From positions 1 to 64,000 of the forward strand of contig JAICTZ010000022.1 of the NCBI GenBank assembly GCA_025936115.1: DNA of 64,000 bases. The letters run 5' to 3'. Under the pieces are notes generated by a model. The model searched no databases and was not told where the DNA came from. It worked only from the letters and a program-made list of their open reading frames with translations. Below, in pieces: positions 18,912 through 29,415 of this stretch. Origin of the DNA: Polyangiaceae bacterium. Its GTDB lineage: Bacteria > Myxococcota_A > Polyangia > Polyangiales > Polyangiaceae. The position numbers and the translations under genes were made by a program. Positions within the stretch are counted from its first letter, which is position 1. Every line of letters starts with the position of its first letter.

Positions 18912-20150
18912 ATGGAAACCTGCTCCGAGGACGTCCAGTTGCTCGAAACGCTCGAGGAGCTCATGCAGTATCCCGGGCTCGAGCTCCGAGGCGCCCTTCA
19001 GGCTGCAGCGACGCGTGTCGCGATGGCACTCCGCTGCGACAAGATCGACGCCTTTCTGCTCGACGAGGAGAGCCAGACGCTTTGTGCCATGGGCACGAGC
19101 GACACGGCCATGGGCCACCTCCAGCACTCGCTCGGGCTCGACAAGCTGCCGCTTGCCAACGGCGGCAGCACGGTGCGCGTCTTCGAGACCGGCACGAGCT
19201 ACCTCGAAGATCACGCCGACCAGAACCCCGATCAGCTGCGTGGCCTCGTCGAAGACCTCGGCATCCGAGCGATGCTCGAGGTCCCGCTCGAGGTGAACGG
19301 CGTCCGGCGCGGGGTCCTCGCGGCTGCCTCGGCGAAACCCGAATTCTTCCAACCGCGCGATCTGAAGTTCATGACCATCGTTGCGCGCTGGGTCGGCATG
19401 ATCGCCCATCGCGCGGAGCTTGCCGAGCTCGCGCACAAGGTGGACACCGAACAAGCGCGTCGCAAAGGCGCCGATGAAATCATCACCGTGCTCGCCCACG
19501 ATCTGAAAAATCACCTCCAGCCCCTGACGGCGCGCCTCTACGTCATGCAGCTCGAACTCGAGCGAGCGAAAACCCTGTCGCCTTCACACGTGAATGCCGC
19601 CCTGAACACCGTTCAACGCCTGTCACGTCTCACCGAGGATCTCCTCGACGTGAAACGTCTCGACGAGGGACTCTTCACGCTGCGACTCGCGCCCGTGGAC
19701 CTCGCCATGGTCGCTCGGGAAACGGCGACGAGCATCGGCACGAGCGCGACCCCCGTGCACGTGAGCGGCGTGCCGACGTTCATCGCGCTAGCCGACGAGG
19801 CGCGCATCCGCCAGGCGCTGGAAAACCTCGTCGCCAACGCGACCAAGTACTCGCCCTCCGGTAAACGCGTCGAAGTGCGCCTCGCGACCGAGCTACGCGC
19901 GGGCGTGCAGCACGCGGTGCTCGAGGTCCTCGACGAGGGCCCCGGCATCGCACCGGAAGTGGCAACGACCCTGTTCGATCGCTTCGCCTTGAGCTCCGAC
20001 TCCAAGGGTCTCGGCCTCGGCCTCTACCTCTCTTACCGCATCGCGCGTGTTCACTCCGGCGACCTCAGCGTGCACGCGCGTCCCACGGGCGGGACGCGCT
20101 TCAGACTCAGCCTGCCGTTGCAGCCGCCGGATCTCGGAGCCAGCTCGTGA
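18912..20150 (+). CDS. GAF-domain sensor histidine kinase
   Basis: LAHDLKNHL H-box, NLVANATKYSPSGKRVEV N-box, DEGPGIAPE G1, GLGLGLYLSYRIARVHSGDLSV G2. Confidence 0.92.
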   Translation: METCSEDVQLLETLEELMQYPGLELRGALQAAATRVAMALRCDKIDAFLLDEESQTLCAMGTSDTAMGHLQHSLGLDKLPLANGGSTVRVFETGTSYLEDHADQNPDQLRGLVEDLGIRAMLEVPLEVNGVRRGVLAAASAKPEFFQPRDLKFMTIVARWVGMIAHRAELAELAHKVDTEQARRKGADEIITVLAHDLKNHLQPLTARLYVMQLELERAKTLSPSHVNAALNTVQRLSRLTEDLLDVKRLDEGLFTLRLAPVDLAMVARETATSIGTSATPVHVSGVPTFIALADEARIRQALENLVANATKYSPSGKRVEVRLATELRAGVQHAVLEVLDEGPGIAPEVATTLFDRFALSSDSKGLGLGLYLSYRIARVHSGDLSVHARPTGGTRFRLSLPLQPPDLGASS

Positions 20151-20153
20151 CGT

Positions 20154-21410
20154 CTACTTCTGGCAGACGTGCACGTAATCGATCACCATCCGTTGCGGAA
20201 ACACCGTGGTGCCGTCGGGATCGCCCGGCCAGTCGCCGCCGACAGCCAGATTCAAGATGATGAAGAAGCCGTGATCGAAGACCCAAGTGTTGCCGCCGAT
20301 GTCGGCTGGGGTCTTGGTCGAATAGAGCGTGTCGTCGACGTACCAGCGGATGGTGTTGGTTTCCCACTCGATGGCGAAGAGGTGGAAGTCGTCGGAGAAG
20401 ACCGCGCCGCCCGGCAGCGTGTACGACGCGCTGGGACCGGCCGTCCCCGAATAGCCGGGCCCGTGCATCGTGCCGTGCGCAATCGACGGCTCACGTCCCA
20501 AGTTTTCCACGATGTCGATTTCGCCCGTGTTTGGCCACGAATTGCCGCCGAGCATCCAGAACGCCGGCCACATTCCCTGCCCGTAGGGGAACTTGATGCG
20601 AGCCTCGAAGCGCCCATAGGTGAAGGTCTTCTTGCCTTCGGTCTTGAGGCGCGCGGAGCTGTACTGCTTGCCCTCGCGAGCTTCCTTGCGCGCTTCGATG
20701 ACGAGATCGCCGTTTCCGTCGAGCGAGGCGTTGGTGGTGCCGGTCGTGTAGTCCTGCAGCTCGCCGTTGTACCAATTGGGACCACTGTCGTACGTCCACT
20801 TGCTGCCGTCGACGGCCGTACCGGACGCTCCGTCGAAGTCGTCACTCCAGACGAGCTTCCACGTCGTGCTCGGACACAGCGAAGTAGCCGCGGGGCCCGC
20901 GCCTCCCGACGCGCCGCCCGCCGCGGCGCCGCCGCTACTCGGCGAGCCGCCCCTGCCGGAGGATGCACCCGCTGAGCCTCGGCCGCCGCTCGTCGTGACG
21001 CCGCCGCTTGCAACGTTGCCCGCTGAGCCGCCACGGCCGCTGGTTCCACCGCTCGCCGGCGAGCCACCGCTCGACGTTCCGCCGCCCGTGCCGCGGCCAG
21101 CGCTCGTGCCGCCGGTCCCTGTCATACCTCCTGCAGAGGAGCGGCCGGACGCGCCGCTCCCCGCGCCGCTGCCCACACTGCTCCCGCCGCTCGCCGTGAC
21201 GCCGCCGCTCGATAATCCGCCGCCCGTGCCGCCGCCCGTGCCACTGGACGCGCCGGTTCCGCCGCTCGCCGTGACGCCGCCGCTGGCACCGTGCTCCCCG
21301 GAGCCCGCCCCTCCGCCCACACCGGATCCTTGCGAGCCGCAAGCGGCGAGTAACGCCGGACCGAGCGCGAAGAGGAACGTTCGTGCGTGACGCGGCAGCG
21401 GAGAACTCAT
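20154..21410 (-). CDS. lipoprotein GH16 glucanase (ExDxxE subtype)
   Basis: Lipobox LAACGS, Gly-rich linker, WSDDFDG, GEIDIVENLG catalytic motif, YGRFEARIKFPYGQGMWPAFWMLG. Confidence 0.92.
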   Translation of the reverse strand: MSSPLPRHARTFLFALGPALLAACGSQGSGVGGGAGSGEHGASGGVTASGGTGASSGTGGGTGGGLSSGGVTASGGSSVGSGAGSGASGRSSAGGMTGTGGTSAGRGTGGGTSSGGSPASGGTSGRGGSAGNVASGGVTTSGGRGSAGASSGRGGSPSSGGAAAGGASGGAGPAATSLCPSTTWKLVWSDDFDGASGTAVDGSKWTYDSGPNWYNGELQDYTTGTTNASLDGNGDLVIEARKEAREGKQYSSARLKTEGKKTFTYGRFEARIKFPYGQGMWPAFWMLGGNSWPNTGEIDIVENLGREPSIAHGTMHGPGYSGTAGPSASYTLPGGAVFSDDFHLFAIEWETNTIRWYVDDTLYSTKTPADIGGNTWVFDHGFFIILNLAVGGDWPGDPDGTTVFPQRMVIDYVHVCQK

Positions 21411-21434
21411 GCGGTGAATGCGGATCTCCTGACG

Positions 21435-23489
21435 TTAGTAAGTGAGGCCGTACCCGAACGGGAACAGCGGCGGATCGGTTTCGTAGTCGGCGTCGCCGAC
21501 GTTGATGGGGATCTGTGCCATCGTCTTCGGCCAAGTATGACCGAGCTTGCCGGTGGGCGCATAACGACCAAAGAGTACGTCGGCGAAGGCGTCGGCTTCC
21601 GAGCCCGGTAACCACGCCGCGATCCATGCGTCCGCGAGGTCGAGGTACGGCTCGATGATGAGCGGCCGCCCGCTCACGATCACGGCGACGACCGGCAACC
21701 CGGACGCGCGAGCCGCTTGCAGCACCGGAACGTCCGGCGTCCGGCTCGCCAGATCGAGATTCGTCGTGTCGCCCTTGTCCTCGGCGTACGGAGCTTCACT
21801 CAGCACGACGACGACGTGCGTCGCGCCGGCGGGAATGCCACTTCCGTCCTGTGAATACGAGACGTTGTCGTTGCCGGCGATGCTGCGCATGCCGGTCAAG
21901 ATGGTCGTCCCCGTACTCACGCCGGGCGCTTTGCTGTTCGTGCCGAGACCTTGCCAATCGACGGTCCAGCCGCCGCATTGACGCTGCAGCGAGTCGGCGC
22001 CCGAGCCGGCAACGTGAACGTGCGCCGTTTCTGCGAGCGGCAGCACTTTCTCGTCGTTCTTCAAGAGAACGGCTGACTCCCGCACCGCGCGGCGCGCGAC
22101 GTCGCGGTGCGCCTGCGAGCCGAGGTCGGCGAGGAGCGCGGCGTCGCCGCTCGAATCGTAACCGGGCGCGAGCATACCGTGCTCGCACTTGATGGTGAGG
22201 ATGCGCGTGACGGCGTCGTCGATGCGCGACATGGGGATGTTGGCGGACCCGCTCGCGGCCGGCGCCGCTTCGAGCACGTCGACGTCCTGGCCTGCGACTT
22301 TGGGCTCCATGAGCATGTCGATGCCTGCGTTCACCGCCGTTGCGATTTGCGTCGCGAGGTCGCCCGAGAGCTGATTGAAGGCGGCCCAGTCGGAGCCGAG
22401 GATGCCGCGAAGTCCCATCTCCCCCTTGAGCACGTCCGTGAGCCAATGCGTGTTGCCGGTCATCTTCGTGCCCTGGTAGCTGCTGTACGACACCATGATG
22501 CTGCCGACGCCGGCGTTGATCAGCGGTTGATACACCTCGACGGCGAGCCTTCGGAACGTCGCTTCGTCGAGCACGTTGTCGGACTTGTCGACGCTGCCCT
22601 GTGTCGCGCCGTCGCCCGCAAAATGCTTGGCACACGCGACCACGGAGTCGGGGCCGCGCAGCGAGTCGCCCTGAAGTCCCTTGAGCACGGCCACGCCCAT
22701 TTGCGCCGCGAGCGCGGGCACTTCCGAGTAGCTCTCGAAGGTGCGCCCCCAGCGCTCGTCCTGAGCCGGTGAGATGGTGGGCGCGAACGTCCAGTCGATG
22801 CTGGTGGCGTGCATCTCGAGCGCCGTGATGTGACCGATCTCGGTGATGAGGTCGGGATCGCGCGTCGCGCCGAGGCCGATGTTGTGCGGAAAAATGACGG
22901 CGTTGCTCACGTTGTTGTTTCCGTGAACCGCGTCGATGCCGTAGATGAGCGGGATACCGAAGCCGCTCGCCTGGGACTCGAAGCCTTCGACGAACGTGCG
23001 CCAGGTTTGGGGAGTATCGTCCGTCGGCGGATCGGAGCTGCCGCCGCTGAACACCGATCCCAACTGATACGTGGCGACGTCGGCCGCGGTGATGCTGGCG
23101 GAGTCGGCTTGAACCATCTGGCCCGCCTTCTGGCGGAGCGTCATGCCCGCAAGGATCTGAGCGGCTTGGTCGAGACAGGCTTGGCTCGGTTGCCACGGCG
23201 CGACGGGCGCCGGATACGTGAACGAGCCCGCGGATCCGCCGCTCGAGATGCCCGCGCCGCCCACTCCCGTTCCACCGGCGCCGGCTGCGGCACCTGCGCT
23301 CACACCAGCACCTGCACTCGCGCCGGTACCACCGCTCGCATTCAGGCCGCCGTTCGCGCCAGTACCGCCGCTCGCATCCACACCACCGCTCGCGCCAGCG
23401 CCGTCGCCGTTTTTTCGCTCGGCGGTCTGACTGCACGCCAGAGTCGCTGCGACCAGCAGCGGACTAACGAGCAAGGGGCGAATGTTCAT
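21435..23489 (-). CDS. lipoprotein GH3 beta-glucosidase-like
   Basis: LRQKAGQMVQAD, YGIDAVHGNNNV, KHFAGDG, GILGSDWAAF nucleophile block; lipobox LACSQ. Confidence 0.93.
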   Translation of the reverse strand: MNIRPLLVSPLLVAATLACSQTAERKNGDGAGASGGVDASGGTGANGGLNASGGTGASAGAGVSAGAAAGAGGTGVGGAGISSGGSAGSFTYPAPVAPWQPSQACLDQAAQILAGMTLRQKAGQMVQADSASITAADVATYQLGSVFSGGSSDPPTDDTPQTWRTFVEGFESQASGFGIPLIYGIDAVHGNNNVSNAVIFPHNIGLGATRDPDLITEIGHITALEMHATSIDWTFAPTISPAQDERWGRTFESYSEVPALAAQMGVAVLKGLQGDSLRGPDSVVACAKHFAGDGATQGSVDKSDNVLDEATFRRLAVEVYQPLINAGVGSIMVSYSSYQGTKMTGNTHWLTDVLKGEMGLRGILGSDWAAFNQLSGDLATQIATAVNAGIDMLMEPKVAGQDVDVLEAAPAASGSANIPMSRIDDAVTRILTIKCEHGMLAPGYDSSGDAALLADLGSQAHRDVARRAVRESAVLLKNDEKVLPLAETAHVHVAGSGADSLQRQCGGWTVDWQGLGTNSKAPGVSTGTTILTGMRSIAGNDNVSYSQDGSGIPAGATHVVVVLSEAPYAEDKGDTTNLDLASRTPDVPVLQAARASGLPVVAVIVSGRPLIIEPYLDLADAWIAAWLPGSEADAFADVLFGRYAPTGKLGHTWPKTMAQIPINVGDADYETDPPLFPFGYGLTY

Positions 23490-24871
23490 GCGCGGGACAC
23501 CGGCCGCCGCCGGAAAGCGCTCGCGAGCGCGAGCAAGAGCAGCGCGCCGACGCCCGCGTCACGCTGCGACGGATTCGTCGAGCCCGGCACGTGACAGCCG
23601 CAGCCGTTCGCATCGTCTTTCGGTTTGCTCGCACCAGCGGGCGCACCGGCCGTCGCGTCCCCGCCGCCCGTGCCGCTCGGATTGCCGCCCTGCATCCCCG
23701 CCGTTGCACCGGAGCCGGTGGTTCCCGAAGAGCCGCCGCCGACTGCACCCGAACCGCCGCTCGCGCTCGCGGCGCCGGATCCGGTCGTACCGCCCGTCGT
23801 TGCAGCGGTCCCGCTCCCGCCGCCGGTTGCGGTCGTGCCGCCGGTTGCGGTCGTGCCGCCCGTTCCGGTCGTGCCGCCGGTTGTGGTCGTGCCGCCCGTT
23901 CCGGTCGTGCCGCCCGTTCCGCCGGCTGCTCCGCTGGCGCTCGTCCCTGCGGCGGCTGAAGTCCCACTGCTGCCGCCCGCAGCAGGCGTGCCCGCGGTGC
24001 CGGTCGTGCCTCCGGCGCTCGCGCCGGCACCGGTTCCAGCGTGCCCAGCGCCACCGCTCGTTCCCATGCCACCCATGCCCATGCCGCCCGCTCCCGTATC
24101 CGGTCCGGACATCGCGCCCGCGGGCCCAGGCGCGTCGTCGGACGTCAACGAGAGCACGGCGTAACCGCCGAGAAAATTCACGTTCAGCGGGTCGTGCGTC
24201 GAGAGGTTCTTCGGGGAGCCCCAATTGCCCGTGAGCCAGTCGGTCGGTGCTGTCGCGGCCGTGAAATCCTCGCGCCAGGTCAGTGTGAACGCACCGTTCG
24301 CGTAGGCCGAGTACTGAACCCAGTCGATGTACTGATGCACCGGCAAGATGCTCGGGCTGAAGTTGCCGCCGAAGGACGAGTCGCCCGGCCAGATGTTGAA
24401 ATGGAGCTGCATGCCGTTGGGCACGTTCTGCGCGTACGCGGCCGCGATATCGCCGGTCTCGCGCCGGATCTCCTTGCCGTCGAGGGACCAGGAGATGTAG
24501 TCCGCCGTCCACTCATAGGCGTAGACGTGAAAGTCCCCGCACAGATCCCCGCTCACCGTCGGCTTCTGCGTGTGGTTGGCCGACGGATTGCCAAAGAGCG
24601 CATTGGTCTGCAGTTGGCAGCTGGCGCCGATCTTTTCGTAATCGAGCTCGTTCCAGAAGGTGCCCGCCTGCTCCGAGCCGTCTTTCCATAGGAAAAACGC
24701 GCTGACGACGCCGTCACCGGCCGCGACGCGCATGCGTGCCTCGAAGCGACCGTACGGGTACGCCTTACTCGTGTAGAGCTCGGCGCTCTTCGTGGCTGAC
24801 GCCACGCGGGCGGGGAGCAACGCGCCAAGGAAGCAAAGCGACGAAAGCGACGCCAGACCGAACCTATTCAT
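23486..24871 (-). CDS. GH16 glycosidase (ExDxE subtype) with C-terminal Gly-rich linker and MYXO-CTERM-like signal
   Basis: YGRFEARMRVAAGDGVVSAFFLW, FWNELDYEKIG catalytic motif; C-terminal GCGCHVPGSTNPSQRDAGVGALLLLALASAFRRRP; 4-bp overlap with GH3 start. Confidence 0.9.
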   Translation of the reverse strand: MNRFGLASLSSLCFLGALLPARVASATKSAELYTSKAYPYGRFEARMRVAAGDGVVSAFFLWKDGSEQAGTFWNELDYEKIGASCQLQTNALFGNPSANHTQKPTVSGDLCGDFHVYAYEWTADYISWSLDGKEIRRETGDIAAAYAQNVPNGMQLHFNIWPGDSSFGGNFSPSILPVHQYIDWVQYSAYANGAFTLTWREDFTAATAPTDWLTGNWGSPKNLSTHDPLNVNFLGGYAVLSLTSDDAPGPAGAMSGPDTGAGGMGMGGMGTSGGAGHAGTGAGASAGGTTGTAGTPAAGGSSGTSAAAGTSASGAAGGTGGTTGTGGTTTTGGTTGTGGTTATGGTTATGGGSGTAATTGGTTGSGAASASGGSGAVGGGSSGTTGSGATAGMQGGNPSGTGGGDATAGAPAGASKPKDDANGCGCHVPGSTNPSQRDAGVGALLLLALASAFRRRPVSRA

Positions 24872-25012
24872 CGAGTAGTAGATACCCTCCGGCCAGACAC
24901 CGAACTTCGCGTTTCTTGGGGAATCAGGCGCACTCCAAAAAATCCGAGCGAACTTGGGCGCGCTAAGTAACCTTGAGAAGTTGGCATTGACCTCGAGCTA
25001 CTGGATTTTTCC

Positions 25013-27295
25013 ATGACCGTTTCGCGTATCGGCATTCGCTCCAGTTGGCTGCTCGGCACCGGCTTGGTGATCCTGAGCTGCGGCACCAAGGACGGCGGCG
25101 GCGGCTCAGGCGGAGAGACGTCAACCGGCGGCAGCGGCGCGGCTGCTGCTTCCGGAGGTTCCACGGTAGCGCTCACGGGCGGTTCGGGAGGGACGCTGCA
25201 CACGGGCGGCACGGGGCAGAGCTCGGGCGGCGCGGGAGGCAGCTCGACGAACGCGGGGACGGGCGGCTCCGTCTCGACGGGCGGCTCCGTCTCGACGGGC
25301 GGCTCCGTCTCGACAGGTGGGGCCATGACGGCTGGAACGACTGCGACGGGAGGAGCGACTCCCGGCGGAGGCAGAGGTCCAGGAGCGGGCGGCGCACCCG
25401 CAACGGGCGGAGCGACGAACGCGGGCAGCGCGGGAACGGCACCGCACGCTGGCGCTGGCGGGTCACCGCAAACTGGCGGCGACGGATTTTATCACATGGA
25501 GCGCTTGGACCGCGGCGTGGTCGCCGTGCCCGTGAGCGGGGGCGTGTACGTCGGCTGGCGCATGCTCGGCTTCGAGTACGACCGAGACAACCCCGCGAAC
25601 ATCGCCTACGCCGTGTACCGCGATGGCACGCGCGTCGCGAGCGTCACCGACAGCACGAACTACCTCGACGCCGGTGGCACGGCGAGCTCGAATTACAGCG
25701 TGCGCCCAGTGATAGGCGGCGTCGAGGGCGCCGCGTCCACCGACGTTGTCCTCTGGGCGCAGAATTACCTGCGCGTCCCGCTCACCGCGCCGGCCGGCGG
25801 CAACACGCCGTCCTCCTGCGACACGGCGAACGAGGCGTACACCTACAGCGCCAACGACGCGAGCGCGGGTGACCTCGACGGCGACGGCAACTACGAGCTC
25901 ATCCTCAAGTGGGATCCGTCGAACTCGCATGACAACTCGCAGGCCGGCTGCACGGGCAACGTGTACCTCGACGCGCTCAAGCTCGACGGCACGCGCCTCT
26001 GGCGTATCGATCTCGGGCCCAACATCCGCGCGGGCGCTCACTACACGCAGTTCATCGTCTACGACTTCGACGGCGACGGTAAGGCCGAAATGGCCGTGAA
26101 AACCGCCCCCGGCACCAAGGACGGCACGGGGAAATTCCTGAGCATGGGCCCCGCCGCGAACGACGACGACAGCAAAGCGTACCGTCAGTCGGACGGGTAC
26201 ATCTTGTCCGGTCCCGAGTACCTCACCGTCTTCAGCGGATTCACGGGCGCCGAGCTTGCCACGGTCGATTTCGATCAAGCGCGCGGCACGGTGAGCTCGT
26301 GGGGCGACAGCTACGGCAACCGCGTCGATCGCTTCCTCGCGACCGCCGCCTACCTGGACGACACGGGCGAGCCGAGCTTCGTGATGGCGCGCGGCTACTA
26401 CACGCGCACGACGCTCACGGCTTGGAATTTCCGAAGCGGCAAGCTCAGCCAACTCTGGAAGTTCGACAGCAACGTCACGGCGAGCGATACGGCGAAGCAC
26501 GCGTACAGCGGACAGGGCGCGCACTCGCTCTCCGTCGGCAACGTCGACGACGATCTCGGGCAAGAGATCGTCTACGGGGCGATGGTCGTCGACAACGACG
26601 GCAAAGGGAAATGCTCGACTGGCTACGATCACGGCGACGCCCTCCACGTCGGCGACTTCGTGCCCACGCACGCGGGGCTCGAGTACTTCATGGTCAACGA
26701 GGACGGCAGCCACCCGAGCTATCACCTGACCGACCCGAAGACCTGCGCCCCCATCGTCGACGGGCCCGTGGTCGCCGATCAAGACACCGGCCGCGGCGAC
26801 GCCGACGACATCTTGGCCAGCAATCCGGGCGCGGAAATGTGGGCGGCGGGCGCCAACAAGGATCTCTACTCGGCCACGACGGGCATGAAAGTGGGCAGCC
26901 CGCCGAGCTCCATTAATTTTTTGATTTGGTGGGACGCGGACGAAACGCGTGAGCTCGAGGACGGCACGACCATCTCGAAATACGGCGGCTCCTCGCTCTT
27001 GAACTGCAGCCAGTGCGCCTCCAACAACGGCACGAAGAGCACTCCCACGCTCACGGCGGATCTGTTCGGCGATTGGCGTGAAGAAGTCGTCTGGCGCGAG
27101 TCGAACAGCTCGGCGCTTCGCATCTACACGACGACCGACGTGACGAAGCGGCGCATCTACACGCTGATGCACGACCCGCAATATCGCGCCGCCATCTCGT
27201 GGCAGAACGTCGCGTACAACCAGCCGCCGCATCCGAGCTTCGCCATCGGTAGCGGCATGGCGGATCCGCCGCTGCCGAACATCGTCGTCAAGTGA
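25013..27295 (+). CDS. lipoprotein rhamnogalacturonan lyase (PL11-like)
   Basis: MERLDRGVVAVPVSGGVYVGWRMLGFEYDRDNPANIAYAVYRDGTRVA, SANDASAGDLDGDGNYELILKWDPSNSHDNS, LFGDWREEVVWRESNSSALRIYTTTDVTKRRIYTLMHDPQYR. Confidence 0.95.
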   Translation: MTVSRIGIRSSWLLGTGLVILSCGTKDGGGGSGGETSTGGSGAAAASGGSTVALTGGSGGTLHTGGTGQSSGGAGGSSTNAGTGGSVSTGGSVSTGGSVSTGGAMTAGTTATGGATPGGGRGPGAGGAPATGGATNAGSAGTAPHAGAGGSPQTGGDGFYHMERLDRGVVAVPVSGGVYVGWRMLGFEYDRDNPANIAYAVYRDGTRVASVTDSTNYLDAGGTASSNYSVRPVIGGVEGAASTDVVLWAQNYLRVPLTAPAGGNTPSSCDTANEAYTYSANDASAGDLDGDGNYELILKWDPSNSHDNSQAGCTGNVYLDALKLDGTRLWRIDLGPNIRAGAHYTQFIVYDFDGDGKAEMAVKTAPGTKDGTGKFLSMGPAANDDDSKAYRQSDGYILSGPEYLTVFSGFTGAELATVDFDQARGTVSSWGDSYGNRVDRFLATAAYLDDTGEPSFVMARGYYTRTTLTAWNFRSGKLSQLWKFDSNVTASDTAKHAYSGQGAHSLSVGNVDDDLGQEIVYGAMVVDNDGKGKCSTGYDHGDALHVGDFVPTHAGLEYFMVNEDGSHPSYHLTDPKTCAPIVDGPVVADQDTGRGDADDILASNPGAEMWAAGANKDLYSATTGMKVGSPPSSINFLIWWDADETRELEDGTTISKYGGSSLLNCSQCASNNGTKSTPTLTADLFGDWREEVVWRESNSSALRIYTTTDVTKRRIYTLMHDPQYRAAISWQNVAYNQPPHPSFAIGSGMADPPLPNIVVK
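25261..25314 (+). repeat. three exact 18-bp tandem units (gggcggctccgtctcgac) in linker of PL11 gene
   Basis: Read directly; encodes (GGSVST)n. Confidence 0.9.
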
Positions 27296-27304
27296 GCGCG
27301 AGCG

Positions 27305-27946
27305 TCACGTGCGTTTGCGGAGCAGCCACCCGACGGCTGCGAGGAACGCCGAGAACGTGACGAACGCACCGCCGAGCAGCCGATGATCGTGAAATTGCGA
27401 CGTGCGCGGCGCTCTAGCCGCGTCCGGAGCGGCGCTTTGCGGCACGTGCACGCTGAGCAGCGGTGAGGACGCGCGCAACAATGCTTGCCCGAGGAAGTCG
27501 CGTTCACTCGTCACGGTGAGCTCGGCGCCGTACATCGCGTCCGGCAAGCGCGTGAGGTGCACGGCCTCGAGCGTGAGCAGTCCCGGCGCAGCGGGCGGGT
27601 AACGCAGCCGCGCATCGAAGTCGCCCTCTTCCGTCAGTCGCACGTCGGCCGCGAGCGGCTCGAGCACACGACCGGCGTTCCGCACCACGTACAGGCCGCG
27701 CGCGCACGTATCGAGTCCCACGCGATGACGCTCGAAATCGTCAGGTGCCAAACTACGGACGGCACCGACGGCGCTCGGACACGCGAGCGTCGCCGTCCGG
27801 CTCGCGAGCGTTGCGTGCAGCACGAGCCCGCCCGGGAGCGCTCGTGCTTCCGTCGTGATCTGAAACGGCTCGTGGGCGCGCGCCTCACGGCTCCGCACGG
27901 CGACCAGGCCGACGAGCGCAGCCGCGGCGAAGTAACGACTCCGCAT
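27305..27946 (-). CDS. secreted/membrane-anchored hypothetical protein
   Basis: MRSRYFAAAALVGLVAVRSREARAHEPFQI signal peptide; C-terminal TM HRLLGGAFVTFSAFLAAVGWLLRKRT. Confidence 0.65.
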   Translation of the reverse strand: MRSRYFAAAALVGLVAVRSREARAHEPFQITTEARALPGGLVLHATLASRTATLACPSAVGAVRSLAPDDFERHRVGLDTCARGLYVVRNAGRVLEPLAADVRLTEEGDFDARLRYPPAAPGLLTLEAVHLTRLPDAMYGAELTVTSERDFLGQALLRASSPLLSVHVPQSAAPDAARAPRTSQFHDHRLLGGAFVTFSAFLAAVGWLLRKRT

Positions 27947-27966
27947 TTCCCTCCGGCATAGCGCAC

Positions 27967-29415
27967 TCAGGCGCTTCGCGCGCGCTGGCGTCGCCGGCGG
28001 CGCGTCACGGCTATGGCCGCGACTCCGAGCCACCACGGGGTTTCGCGCGGCCGAGCGCCAGCCAGTCGGCAGCCGCAATTGCCCGACGATGCGCTCGGAT
28101 TCGACGCGACGCCGCTGCCCGACTTGCCACCGCTCGCAGCGCCTGCGTTGCCCGATTTGCCGCCCGCAGCCGTTCCTCCCGCCGTTCCCCCGGTGGTTCC
28201 GACCGCGCCAGCACCTGCTTCTCCGAGGCAATCGGTCTTCGGCTGCAGTTCCGGTGGCGAGCACTCCGTCGCGCCGAGCTGACTTTGCACGTAGGGCCAC
28301 GCCGCGGGACAGACTGAACCCACACTCGTGTCGCTGTCACAGGTGACCGGCCCGCGCACGCAGGTCAGATCGACCGAGCGCTGAAAGCTGGCGCCCAGAT
28401 CGTCGGAGCGACCGACGATGAAGCCGTCGAGCGATTGGTCGCCACAGCCGAACAAGCCCGCGGCGCTGAAGCTCAGGCACGTGGGCCCGCTGCAGGCGAC
28501 CTTCTCGAACACGAGCGTGTCCGCGTCGGCGCGGAACGTGCCGTCGTAGGCGTTGCTCGCGATCACGGTCTTGCCGTCGGGTGAAAGCGCGAACCCCGCC
28601 AGCGACACCGTCGTCGTGAGCGGCGTCACGAACGACTTGCCGCCGTCGTGCGTCACGGCGAGCGGCGAGGAGCCCTGCACGTCGAAGCGCACGTACACGG
28701 TATCCGCATGGCGCGGGTCCACCGCCGCAATGAACGGCCGCCGCCCGCTCATCGTGCTCGGCAGAGAAAACTGCGTGAACGTCTTGCCGCCGTCCGACGA
28801 ACGCAGGAGCGCGCCCATCGTGCCTGCGAGTCCGCTCGCATAGATGACGTTCGCATCCGTCGCCGCGACGTCGACCGTCGCCGGAATGAAGTCCGAAATG
28901 ACGTCACCCACCGCCGCGAACGATTTGCCGCCGTCCGTCGTGCGCCAGAGCTGCGCGTCCGTGCCCGCGCCGCTGATGGCCACGGCGCTGTCCGGCTCCG
29001 ACGGCACGCGCGCCAGATCGTAAACGTCCGCGTCGATGCCCTCGGCGAGCTCGAAGTTGCAACCCGCCGCGTCCGAGCGCGACACCCCGCCCGGCACGCC
29101 GAGCAGGATCACGCCGCCCGGCAGCACCGCCAGCGGCGGCTCGACGTCCTTGTAGCCCGCGCCCGCTTCACACAGCCAATCCCAGTTGGCGCCGGCGTCG
29201 CGCGTCACGAGCAAACCGAACGTCGTTCGCAACACGAGGTGCTCGGGATCGCCCGCGTCGGCCACGAGCTGACTCACCGCGGGAAACGTGCCGTTCGCAC
29301 GCGCGACTTCGGGGGCGAGCAGGCCCAAGGCGAGCGCCACCCCAGCAGCGCTCGCCCGGCCAATCAGGTGCCCGGCAGTCACACGAGACCTCGAACTACT
29401 CCTGCTAACACTCAC
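27967..29415 (-). CDS. BNR/sortilin-like beta-propeller protein with MYXO-CTERM-like C-terminus
   Basis: Repeated LVTRDAGANWDW, RTTDGGKSFAAV, RSSDGGKTFTQ, VTHDGGKSFVT Asp-box-like motifs; C-terminal GNCGCRLAGARPRETPWWLGVAAIAVTRRRRR. Confidence 0.8.
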   Translation of the reverse strand: MSVSRSSSRSRVTAGHLIGRASAAGVALALGLLAPEVARANGTFPAVSQLVADAGDPEHLVLRTTFGLLVTRDAGANWDWLCEAGAGYKDVEPPLAVLPGGVILLGVPGGVSRSDAAGCNFELAEGIDADVYDLARVPSEPDSAVAISGAGTDAQLWRTTDGGKSFAAVGDVISDFIPATVDVAATDANVIYASGLAGTMGALLRSSDGGKTFTQFSLPSTMSGRRPFIAAVDPRHADTVYVRFDVQGSSPLAVTHDGGKSFVTPLTTTVSLAGFALSPDGKTVIASNAYDGTFRADADTLVFEKVACSGPTCLSFSAAGLFGCGDQSLDGFIVGRSDDLGASFQRSVDLTCVRGPVTCDSDTSVGSVCPAAWPYVQSQLGATECSPPELQPKTDCLGEAGAGAVGTTGGTAGGTAAGGKSGNAGAASGGKSGSGVASNPSASSGNCGCRLAGARPRETPWWLGVAAIAVTRRRRRQRARSA

